This document shows, in pieces, positions 35,001 to 47,000 of a stretch of 64,000 nt of DNA; position 1 is the stretch's first letter, and every line of letters starts with the position of its first letter. The notes beneath the pieces were generated by a model, which worked only from the letters and a program-made list of their open reading frames with translations, had not been told where the DNA came from and did not search any database. The stretch lies in contig CM057141.1 of the NCBI GenBank assembly GCA_029964075.1, forward strand, positions 16,244,001 through 16,308,000. Direction: 5' to 3'. A program made the position numbers and the translations under genes. This DNA comes from Patiria pectinifera (lineage: Eukaryota > Echinodermata > Asteroidea > Valvatida > Asterinidae).

Positions 35001-38000
35001 TTTCTCCCTTTGATTCACATGTGCCCTACTTCTGTTCCAATTAGCAATAATATCACGGTTTCGTGTTTTTTTTATTCATCCTGTATATACATGTCTATTA
35101 TATGGTCCGTTTTTTAAATTCGTTCAACAGAATACCTCTTCCGGAAACCTGTTGTAAGCAAATTTTCTATTTAGCATATTTCCCTTTTTATCCCCGGGAT
35201 GATAAAGATAAAGACGAGTGCTTGGACAACCCATGTGATTCCACGCAGGAGTGCTTCAACATAATTGGCACCTATTTTTGCTTCTGTTCGGAGGGCTATC
35301 TCGAGTTGGACGACGGCTACTGCGAAGGTATGGGAGACCGTTCAGACGCTTGATGACAGCAAATACGTCCGTCCTTTTCTATTGTTTGCATCATTTCTGA
35401 ACAGGCGCACATGAGCTTAAACATGATGTAAACCAATGGCGTCAATCGCTTCTCAATTTTTATTCGGGGACGAAAAAAGAGGGGGGGGGGACAAACGATA
35501 TGATATCTTTGTCAAGTGTGGGTGGGACCCCCCCCCCCGTCCCCCACCGATTGGCGCCCATGATGTAAACAACTGAAAAACACCAGTGTATTTGCTTCCA
35601 CCGAGTCCTTACTCCCTTCGTTCTTCTGCTTGTGAGTCTCTTGTCATCCCCAAGTCACATGAATTGGCTGGTGACAGGGCCTTCTCTGTTGCCGCCCCCG
35701 GCTATGGAACAACCTACCCATCTCCATCAGAAACTCAGGCAGTGTCTTTTCCTTCAAAAAGGCTCTCAATACCTACATTTTCCCCCAAACGTAGCTGCAT
35801 GTCCTTCTTTTGTTGTTGTTTTTGTCTTCTTTTCCTCTTTCTTCTTTTCTTGCGCCTTGTATCCTTTGGTAATTTGGCGCTATACAAATCCAGTTATTAA
35901 TATTATTATTATTTACCAAGTGTGCAGTGTGTTCCTAAAGCGCCCATGCATGCAGTGGACTTGGGCAACTGCAGCATTTTGGGAATCGATTCCGATTCTT
36001 TTCGGGAGTCACAATCCCATTCAGAATCGATTCCAAATTTATTCGATATGGGAGGAAACTCAAAATATCACAAAAGAGCTATAATATGACTTGATTACTA
36101 TCAAATCCCTCTTTTGAAATATGATTTTACTTCATAAACTTTATTTTGAAGCACCTCGAATCTCTTCTTTGATGGACTGAAATTGTTACTGTGGGGAATC
36201 GATTCCCCTTAAAATTGAGTGGTGTTTCGTATGTTGTCAGTTTTTGAACCATTTCAACTTGTTCAAGCCGCCCCAGGTTTTATGCAGAAAATTACTCTTA
36301 AAATTAGCAAAACAATTATATCACATCTTAGGCAGGACATTGAAAATTATTGTGAAACAAAACAAAAACATTACACACTGCAGCAACAGGACAATTGCAC
36401 TATATAATATACAAGTGTATGTTTTGCTAAAATTCCTGCCATTTTAATCTAAAAACTCATTCTGTGTTAAAGCTTTACGGAGTTTTTATTGCACTTTTGT
36501 TTCAAACATTTCCAAAATATTCATTTATCCTGCCCTTGAAATTATTAATGAACTGATAGCCCTAGACCTTTTCAAGAATGATGAATGTAATATTGCGTCA
36601 TTTGTTCTTCTTTTTCTTTTAAGATATCAACGAGTGTCTTATTGAGGGGCCGTGCGGCGCCAATGCCGGCTGTAGAAACGTGCCCGGATCATACGACTGT
36701 CTCTGTTTTCCTGGCTTCATATCAACACGAGGGGGCGTATGCGAAGGTCAGTGCCGTTGTCAACAAAATTTGGTCCAGATTTGATTCTTTTCGTTTTGCT
36801 GAAAGAACACTGAACTTTTTTGGTTGTGTTTAAAATTCCGTAACTTGAAAAGTACATGAGTGATTTGAATGATTCTTGTTCTAAAAGAAAGCTTATGAAT
36901 TGGGCTTTCATGGCCTAGATTTTGATAGGGCTATATGCAGAACTTCACTTAAATAATGTTCCCAACATTTGGGTTTCGGTGTTTTTTTTACTCACTCTGT
37001 ACTGTAGTTTTCACTTTCTTTTTCAGATTTCAACCGTTGTTTTCTTTCTTTGCAGACGTCAATGAGTGTGAGTTTCCCGCGCTATGGCAGGCGCGATGCG
37101 GGCTCAATTCTTACTGCATCAACACACCTGGTTCCTATGACTGCGGTTGCGTTGACGGCTACACTCAGATCCCCCTACTCGGTTGTCAAGGTATAAGCCC
37201 CGCCCATCCCCTAACAAAGTATAGCTTTTGTTTTTTTAAAGGTTGTCTTTTCTGACTCTGGAATGTTACAACTGTTATTAAGTATTTGCCCGGAAGGGCA
37301 CATAGAAAAGTCATTGTAGGAAAGTCGTTGTTATGGGATCCGGTTTAAAAATGAAAAAAAAAAAAAATCATCGATTGCAGAAACAACATCAGATAAATGA
37401 CCAGTGGTTTTGCTTTCGCCAAATTATCTTTTAAATGTTGTTCTTTGTTAATGATTATTCCAAATATAATAAGCATTAAAAAAAGGAACGTCTGAAACAA
37501 TGAAGTTGACTTGGGTGGATTTGAAACTGCCACCTTCGGAACACGGTCATATGTTGCAGCGTGATTCCTGGTCACATGGCTCATGTATATGAATTGCATG
37601 GGTTCTGAATAATGTTCCGTTGCAAGAGATTATTGGTATGGTTTTAAGGGGGTCACAAGTTATTGTACGTATTTCGTTAAAGGTGAATTTATGCAGTTTT
37701 TCGTTTGGATGTATTGGACCTGTTGTTTTGAAATAACTGTTGGAGCACAATTTGTGCGTATCCTGAAAATATAATTCGTGTCGTAAAGACTGTTTTTATC
37801 GTTCCAATTATCAATCAAATATCACTTTTCTAAGTCCTCAAAATTATCAACATTATCGTGTTTTTTCCTTCGTTTTTGTGGCAGATATCGACGAGTGCAG
37901 TTTGTCTGATAGTGTCTGTGACGGTGAGGGCGCTGCTTGCATTAACACAGAGGGTAGCTTTAGATGTGATTGTGACGTGGGCTACGAACGTTCCGCTGAT

Positions 38001-41000
38001 GGAAACGGTTGCACAGGTGACGATTTGAACATCATTTATTAAAAAAAAAACCAGTTTTGTTTTTTACGTAAAAAAAGCGTAAAAAAGGTAAGTGTTCTTT
38101 CAGCTAAACGAAAGAACACTTACCTTTTTGTGATCCGTGGACATAACTTTAAAACGGTGGTTGTGTTTACAATTCCGTAACTTGAAAAGCACATGAGTGA
38201 TTTGAATGATTCTTGTGTTGAAAGAAAGCTGTTGAATTGGGCCTTCAAATCCTAGATTTTGAAAGTGCTACATGCAGAATTGCACTAATCAAATGGCTTT
38301 GACATTTGGGTTTCGTTTTTTTTAAACTCACCCTGTATTTAGACCAATGTTATCATTTACATCTCCTCGGCACAAAATGTCATCATAATTATACGCTTCG
38401 ATCTTTTTAGGCCTATTTGTTTTCTTTCTTTTCCAGACATTAATGAGTGCGAAGCCAGCGGGTTGGGCCCTTGCCCTCGGGAGTCCGTCTGTCAGAACCT
38501 TCGTGGGTCATACTTCTGCCAGTGCCCGTCTGGATTTGTCGGGGATGGTTTTGCATGTGAAGGTCCGTCAAAAGCAACTGATAAAGTTTTATTGTAATTT
38601 AAAAGGAGATTTATTGTTGACTGGAAAATCGATTATTTTTTTTTCAAAAAAGAACTTTGATCGACATAATTGTGCATTTTTCATTTTGGACTGGATTTTT
38701 TGGTCAGTTGTATCGAACTAGAGAAACCAGCAGGCATATTTATTGTTGAACTTATAGTTTTTTTAATTAATACGTGTCCGACTTTTGATATCACAATTTT
38801 CTTGTTAATTTAAAGTACTGTAAACATAGCGACTGCAAAGTGACAAATATTCGCAGCCATTCATACTTTATGTCAACAAATGATTTTGTATTATTCAACG
38901 CTCTTTTTTTCATCTGTTTGAAACACTCCTTAGTTCTTCTGATACGAGGTCCCCGTGTTGTTGTTTTTTCAGATGTGGACGAATGCGAGATGGAGATAGC
39001 CGACTGCCACGAGCTGGCTAGATGCGGCAATCTGATTGGCTCTTACTTCTGCCAGTGCCGTACTGGTTACCATGGCGACGGGCGAAATTGTTTCGGTATT
39101 CACATTTTTTTTCGTTCAAAGGGCCCATGCAATGTAATTTTTTAATGCAATCCTTGGAAATGCACCTATGTGTCCCATTTAAACCTATTTTCAATTTTCG
39201 TTTAGCCATTTTCAAGGTTTTGGGGTGCCTTTTTGGTTTTATGCTAATGCGAATTTCCATATTCATGAGCAAAAGTTAGACGTCATTTCATGTGGAAACC
39301 TCAATGTTACAGCTATGTCAACACCAACAGTTGCAAGAATTTGGGATATTTCGCTGTCGTAAATTTTCTTTTATTTTGGTGATTTGTTGTTGTGTAGGTA
39401 TATACTACATGGCAGTAAGCCAATTAGTAAACTTTTCTCACAAGTGTTTCAATAAGGAGATTTGAATAGAAAACCCTAAACTGGACGGTGTCTTCCTAAA
39501 ATGATATCACAGCAACAGCGCCCTCAGTTATCCGGAAAAGCATGAACAATTTGAAATGTGTAAAGGAGTGCACTTTTAGAAAAGAAAGTTTCTCATTTTA
39601 ATCTGAAGATGCCGACGAGTGTGTTCTTGGCAATGGAGGTTGCGCCCAGATATGCCTCAACACGAGAGGGAGCTTTAGGTGTGAGTGCGGCGCCGGATAC
39701 ACCATGGCGCCCAACGGCCTGGACTGCTTAGGTAAATCGATTTCAGTCAATCGATTTAATCGATAAATCAACTGGAACGATCGAAGCCCATTGCAAAGAC
39801 AGTGTGGAATTGATGAATCGATTTCAGTCAATCAATTTAATCGATATATCAACCGGAACGATCGAAGCTCATTGAAAAGCAGTATTGAATTGAATAGATT
39901 GATAAATAAATACGGAAAAACTGTCGCAAAAGACATTGATCTAATTAGAAAGATACAACATAATAACATTGCCCAATACTTTTATGTGAGTTATACGGGG
40001 CGAGTCAAAAAAAGCGAAACCAAAATGTCAGGACTACTGTTTTAGTGAAGTTCTGCATGTAGCACTTTCAAAATCTAGGATATAAAAGGCCAATTCATAA
40101 GCTTTCTTTAAGTACAAGAATCATTCAAATCATTTACGTATTATTCAAGTTATGGAATTTTAAACACAACCACCGTTTTAAAGTTCTGTCCACAGATCAC
40201 ATAAAAGGTGTGCGTTCTTTCAGCAATACGAAAACAATTCACACACACATCCCTATGTGATTTGGTTTCGTTTTGCTGAAAGAACACTTACCTTCTTGTG
40301 ATTCGTGGACAGAACTTTAAAACGGTGGTTGTGTTTAAAATTCCGTAACTTGAAAAGTACATGAGTGATTTGAATGATTCTTGTACTAAAAGAAAGCTTA
40401 TGAATTGGAATTTCATATCCTAGATTTTGAAAGTGCTATATGCAGAACTGCAATAAAACAATAGTCCCGTCATTTGGGTTTCGTTTTTTTTTAATCACCC
40501 TGTTGTATCGGTATATTATCGTAAGCGAATTTTGAAGTTTAAACTAAAACGTTGTAAATTTGCTTCATTCGTAACATCCCGAACATTTCTCACCAGGATC
40601 TTTTATTGGAATAGTAATATGATTTTTGTATAACTTGAAAAGGTATTCAGAATTCCAAAATGAAACTGAAGGTTAAAATTGTTAACCTCGTTTCTGATTT
40701 TATCTTCAGATATTGACGAGTGTTTGGAAGACCACATGTGCATGCAGCATTGCGAGAACACGATTGGCTCCTTTCAGTGTTACTGCGATGCCGGGTACCA
40801 GTTGCATAATGATGACGTCACTTGCGTTGGTATGTCGTTCATTTGCTGACTACCTGCATATTTTAAACATAGAATTGTGGTTGGTCGGTAAAATCAATAT
40901 CATTGTTTTCGTGTATTATTGCCATTACTATCTTCTGGTATCAATTTCATTTGCAAAAGTATTCGGAGACTTACAACAAGTGCGAGTGCACAATGAGCTT

Positions 41001-44000
41001 TAGCCGTCTTGCATGAAATCTATCAAAACGATCCCTGGCAGAGCTTAAAATGCGACGCCGAAAAATGCCACGCCGATGGCACATACGGAACACCATACTT
41101 AAGATTTATATCCAGATTTTTAGCGATTTGTGGTAGCATGGCGGCATGCAATTTATTAAGACCAAGCTTATACGTTGCAGAATATAATAAACAGAAAGGA
41201 TAGGGGAAACAAAGACACACATATAATGGGAAATCGTACAATGGAAAATTCAGGAACTACATTTTTAAACTTGGCTTAACAAGGACAGCATTCTCCAACC
41301 AAATTTTCTTAGAAAAAGACGTTAGTCCAGCGGAAATTGGTGGGACACATGCAGCTTGCGAACCCGCCTACATTCTGTCCGCCGATGAACATTCTCGGAA
41401 ATACAAAACATATTTAAAGATCAGGGAAGATAAGTCACACATTTAAATGAGTGCAATTGGTAGCATCATTTGAATTGGATCTAGTTTCTTTTTTTCCTCT
41501 TTAACACTTTTCTCTTCTTGCAGACATGGATGAGTGTAAACTGAGTAATGGCGGTTGCGAGGAGTTGTGCGTTAATACTCAGGGGTCCTATTACTGCCAG
41601 TGTGGACCCACAAGATACTTCGCTACTAATAGCACCACGCACTGCCGAGGTCAGCTGTATTATGATTATTTCTTGTACTAAATAAATTATGCTTAATTAA
41701 TATCGGAATAATTCAGCTTGAAACCTTAATATTGCTGTCTGAAAAAAAATATTACATTTTTTAAATTGTCGGAGAAAAAAAGTGGAGCAACATTATCCTT
41801 AGCACCAATTGACATGAAATCACCTTAATTGTTGGTTACTAATTGAAATATATTTTTTCTTCAACTTTTCTACCAACAACGATTAGCTATTTGATATTTT
41901 GCCCAACATTGAGTAACAATTGCATGATACTTTTCAGGGCGTAACTACAACAAGTCGCACTACAACAAGAACAATGAATTTGCGGGAAATTTTTCCGACA
42001 CGGAAATATCAAATGAACAGAAAAAGAGATGAGGCTTATTAAATTATATGAGACACAGGAAAATAAGATTTACTCAAAGCAACCCTTTTATTTAGTGCTC
42101 CTAAAATTGCATAGATTTGATAGGCTTAATTACACATCGAAAGGTTCGAAGAGTAAAACTTTTTCCCAAGAAGAACTTGACGTTCACTAGTGAATATGTC
42201 TCTTTAACGCCAAGATTTGATCTCTTTTTTTCATAGATATTGCATCTTGCGAGGAAAAGAACGGTGCGTGTGCCCAGCTGTGTCGGCTGGACCAGCGGGG
42301 CATCGTGTGCGACTGCACGGTCGGCTATGTGCTACACGAGAACGGTCGAGACTGTGTCGGTATGTTAGCCTTAACGGGCTTAAACTTGGTATAACTCGAC
42401 TTAGAAGTCGTATATTTTCATTAATCTGTATAGAAAATTATTACGTCATGTACATTGATAGTATTTCCAGCATATTATACATCAGTATGTCACCAAAGTT
42501 TGGAAAGTAAACGCTAATATCCAGACTATATGCAAAATGATGTAAAACTGGAAGATAAGTTTGCTATGTTCTTCGTGTACAGCAGGACTTATAATATGAT
42601 GACTCTTCAGCGATCAAATTTGAAAAAAGGAACACAACCTTAATGCAAGAAAGTTCATCTGGATTGGCAGCTATTTCAAAAACCCTATATGGGGACTAAT
42701 TACACATTTTCGGAAAACTTACTCTTGGGCTGATTTCGTCTCGTCTAGATGTTTTTCATAAGTTGGCTTAAACAGCAGTAGTATATTATATTCTTCTGCT
42801 CCCCTTTTATACGTTGTACTGCAAATAAACTACGGTCATATCGGTCATATTTTAATAAATATCATATTTTTGCGCATTTCGATTAGTAAAAATCCAAGCA
42901 TAGAGTAGATCAGCTTGCTACTTAACGTCTTCATTTGTTTTGATACATCTTTATTTCATTTTAAGTTTTTGTTTTACTTAAGTTCTAACTCATGAATGTT
43001 TGATATTGCAGACATGAACGAGTGCAGCGATGCGAATGGTGGCTGCGAACAGCTGTGTAGGAATCTCGACGGCGGTTACCAGTGCGAGTGTCGTGATGGG
43101 TACCAGGTTAGCCCGCAGAACAGCTACAGGTGCGAAGGTAAGAACAATGATTTTTTTTATTTTTGCTTTAATAAATCGATCTGTAGTCTTTTAGATCTAG
43201 AAATGATGGAGAGCATTTTTATTTGTATGATTCATTTGCATTTTGTTTAAACTTGAAATGGCCAAAAACAGACATGATAAGACTTACAATTTGTCATATA
43301 TTGAGGAAAATGAATATCTTCCCCATAATATATTACCCAAATATAGCTGTGTCTTAATTTTACTAACTGCTGGTATAAATGGTTTCATTATTTGTTACTT
43401 TCTGTATTCTATAATGTAATATATGTTTATTGTGTGTTGTTTATTTTTTGGCATTGTGAAAGTGGGACACACGCTTGTCATTGCATTCATATGAAAAATA
43501 GCATGATTAAGATTTTTTTAAAATTGTCCTGATATTAAGACTTTTTTGCACTTTTTGGTGTAATTCCCCAACAGCCACTTGCGAACCGGCGTGCCGTAAC
43601 TATGGCATCTGCGCCGGGCCCAACCGCTGTGTGTGCCCCGCTGGATACGGAGGGGAAACCTGCACGCGTAAGTACCAGTACTGTCATGTAACTCGACTCA
43701 CAGCTATATCATTTCAACCAGGCAGTGGCTAGCAACTTGTTACACTGCAGTCATTACAAAGAGAAATACATGTATAAGAAGATTGACACTAGTGCCGTCC
43801 AAACAAAACGTCGTTAAATATAATGTCATCAAAAACGTCTTAGACACTCTCTTTTCAAAATGTGAAATACAGATGAAGATAAAAACATCGTTTCCAACGT
43901 GATTCATTTTTTTTTCTTTTTAGCATTTTTTTCCCCTCAACGAAGTTAACTTTGACCATACACTCTAAAAAAAAAAACCCGTTAACATGTTTTAATGTCA

Positions 44001-47000
44001 CTTTCATGTTTGTATTCAGCCACCTGTAATCCTCCATGCTCACACGGCGGAACCTGCATGCGATGGAACCGCTGTATGTGTGCTCCGGGCTACAGCGGCA
44101 TAGGCTGCCAGAAAGGTAAGTCCCATGGCTGACAATGCCCACACATTAATGGAAGCAGCCGTCCGCCATCTTGGGTGTACGAGTACGACCAAACGAGTAC
44201 ATGTAGTTGGTACTGGATAACCAACCAACCAATCTCGTTAGCTCAGTGGTCGAGTGGTAAGACATCTGCACTAGAAAGCATGAGGTCGTGAGTTCGAGTC
44301 CCACCCGAGTGATTTTTTCTTCTCCTATTTTCACTCGGGAGGTAACACACTGAGTATACAGTGTTTATACGTCGGTGAAGGGCAAAACCTAATTTGATTG
44401 GTACTGGATTATTTTCTTCTTTAGATTTTAAGGCGGGGAAAATAAGAATTGTATTTTCTGACCTGCTTTTGCGATTACAATCCTATACCTATAGGACCTG
44501 TCAACATGCAGAGGATAATTTATCATTAGAGTCTTTAGACAAAGTGAACGAATAAGCTCAACGTTGAAGTGGCATGCCCCATCGGCGACAGTGTATGATG
44601 CACTTTTTTCATCTCATGTCCATCCTTGCACTGTCCTTGGCTTGTTCGGCTCTTTTTTGGTACTTTTTTTCATTTGTCTTATTCGAGTTTATGATTTGTA
44701 TATTATTCTGTTCTTATACTGTACTTTTTATAATGTTTTGTTCCTGAGGTGCATCTGCCTGAATTAAGTATTGAAGTATTATTAACCGCAGAACGTGATG
44801 TTTGGGGGTAGATTGTTTGCTTCAAGATGCATTGGTCAATGAGCGTCTTCACGTCTACATTAATCCTGCATAACGCATTACAGTCGAACACCTTTATAAC
44901 AATTAAGGCCCTTGGGACTTAATTTTTTTAAATTTGTAGCCAACTGTGAGTTGCCATGCCAGAACGGAGGGAACTGCATCGGTCCCAACGAGTGCCAATG
45001 CCCGTCTAATTACGTGGGTGACCAGTGCCAAACGCGTGAGTATGATGTCGTTTACTAAAAGGGAAAAAACCAACAAATCAGTATTTTCCAAAAAATCAGA
45101 AGCCACCCTAAGTTGCATTAGAAAACATATTTTACAAATCTATTCGACATATTTTATACATCTCTGGTGCTATTTTTGTAGGGATATATAAAAACGTTTG
45201 CCGTACAGTTGTGTCAAATCCTCAAAAGTCAATCACTAGACATCCACTCATAAGTAAAGTAAAAGCTCTTCAAAGGAATTTATAGTGACAAATGCATCTC
45301 TTCGTAACTGTTACGAGTACATCTCACCTGTAATTCATCGTGTAATCAACTTAGGACAGACTTGACTTTATCTCAGGTTTTCCGTTGGTTAATACTAGCC
45401 TCCAGAATTACTTATATACTCACACGGCGTTTTGAAACAACTTGGCGTATCCAAATATAATCATATGGCAATCCTAGAAATCTTGGGTTACAAAGTAAAG
45501 CAGTTTGGGTTTTTTTTTATGGGGGATAATTGAACGTACATCAATGTAGGTAATTTTAATAAAGTATTGATAAGTCAAGTTAGGTGCGATCGGCTTTGTT
45601 ATGCAAGAGATCATGACGTCATTCGTGCACTACTTTTCCTCCCACTAATTCCCCCAGCATCCTGCGAGCCTGAATGTTTGAACGGAGGCTCCTGCGTCGA
45701 TGTCGATTACTGTATCTGCCCGCCGAATTACCGCGGAGCCCGCTGTCAAATCGGTAAGTTATTTCACTCCGCTTTGCTTAAGGTGTGACTTAATAATTGC
45801 CATTGGTTTTCAGTGCGATACATTCGTATTTTTTGCCCGCGATAGTTGACAAGCTATGGATAGCTATCATTGCCCAACAAGGTCAATAAATTAAAACAAA
45901 AATCCAAATTATGTTTAAAAGGACACTAGCAATTATTCAAAGTAGCGAAATACTGCAGAAACTGTTAAAACTAAATGTGATGGTTCCACATTAAATACTG
46001 AACGTGCCAAAGATGCAATGCTTGGCAAAAGTTGTTGCAAGCAGAGGTTGAATGTTATTTCTTGATCCATGTTTTTAAAAAATATTGCCCTCTATTTTTA
46101 TGCATATACCTTGGCACAAAAGCATCACCTTCAAACATGACCGTAAAAGCCAAAGTCTTTTTCATAAATTCTTCAGAAAAAAAGTGGACTCATAAAAATC
46201 ATATCAATATACTTTATGTGTTTTGTTGGCTTTCGAATTTTGTTTAATGTTGCTAACTACCCCGCTTTTATTTTGGTTCCTCCCGTCAGAACTCCAGAGG
46301 TGTAACCTGCCGTGCCTGAATGGCGGTCGGTGCGTGGGCAACAACAAGTGCAAATGCCCGCTGAACTACATCGGCTCCCGCTGCCAAACACGTAAGCTTA
46401 ATAAACAAGCCAGAGCCCAATTCCATGGATCTGCTATTCTCAATGAGTAAAGTCTACATCTAATCTAATGAACTCTTTTTCTATTTGAACATTTATCATT
46501 TTGGTATTATTTGGAGAGAGGGGTTACTTATTCAATCGTGACTCTGAGATGTTTATTGTTTTTGGCAGTTACGCAGACCAAGTGTCGTCCAACATGTCAG
46601 CAGGGTGGAGTATGTTTCCCTGGCAACGTATGCAGATGCCCCGAGGGTACGGGCGGACTACACTGTGAGAAAAGGTGAGAGACATAGATAAATAAAATCC
46701 ATGTTGCAAAGTATCCTAATGACAGATGCCAGTTGCAATGCCAGATAACTTGCAAGTGAGAGGCATGATATATTAAGTAGCAAAGTACCCTGTAGTTGCA
46801 GATGCCCCAAGGGTATGGGTGGATTACACTGCCAGATTATGGGTGACACTGCAAAGTATGCGCCATGATATCAGACTTCAAAGAATTCATTTCTCGAATA
46901 TTTCATTTTAATGCCGAATGTAATTTTAAACATTCACCTCGTGCGTTTTCGTCCTCAGGACCTGTCCATTGGAGACTTACGTGAAGTCCATCGTACGGGG

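Noticed and set aside
35328..36623. Missed EGF exon in the long intron 4
   Set aside because: No frame shows the six-cysteine pattern with flanking splice sites; the stretch holds a LINE fragment, homopolymer tracts and AT-rich DNA.
41009..41203. 64-codon open frame in EGF gene intron 11
   Set aside because: No homology or domain that I recognise, no splice context joining it to the EGF frame, and length within chance expectation.
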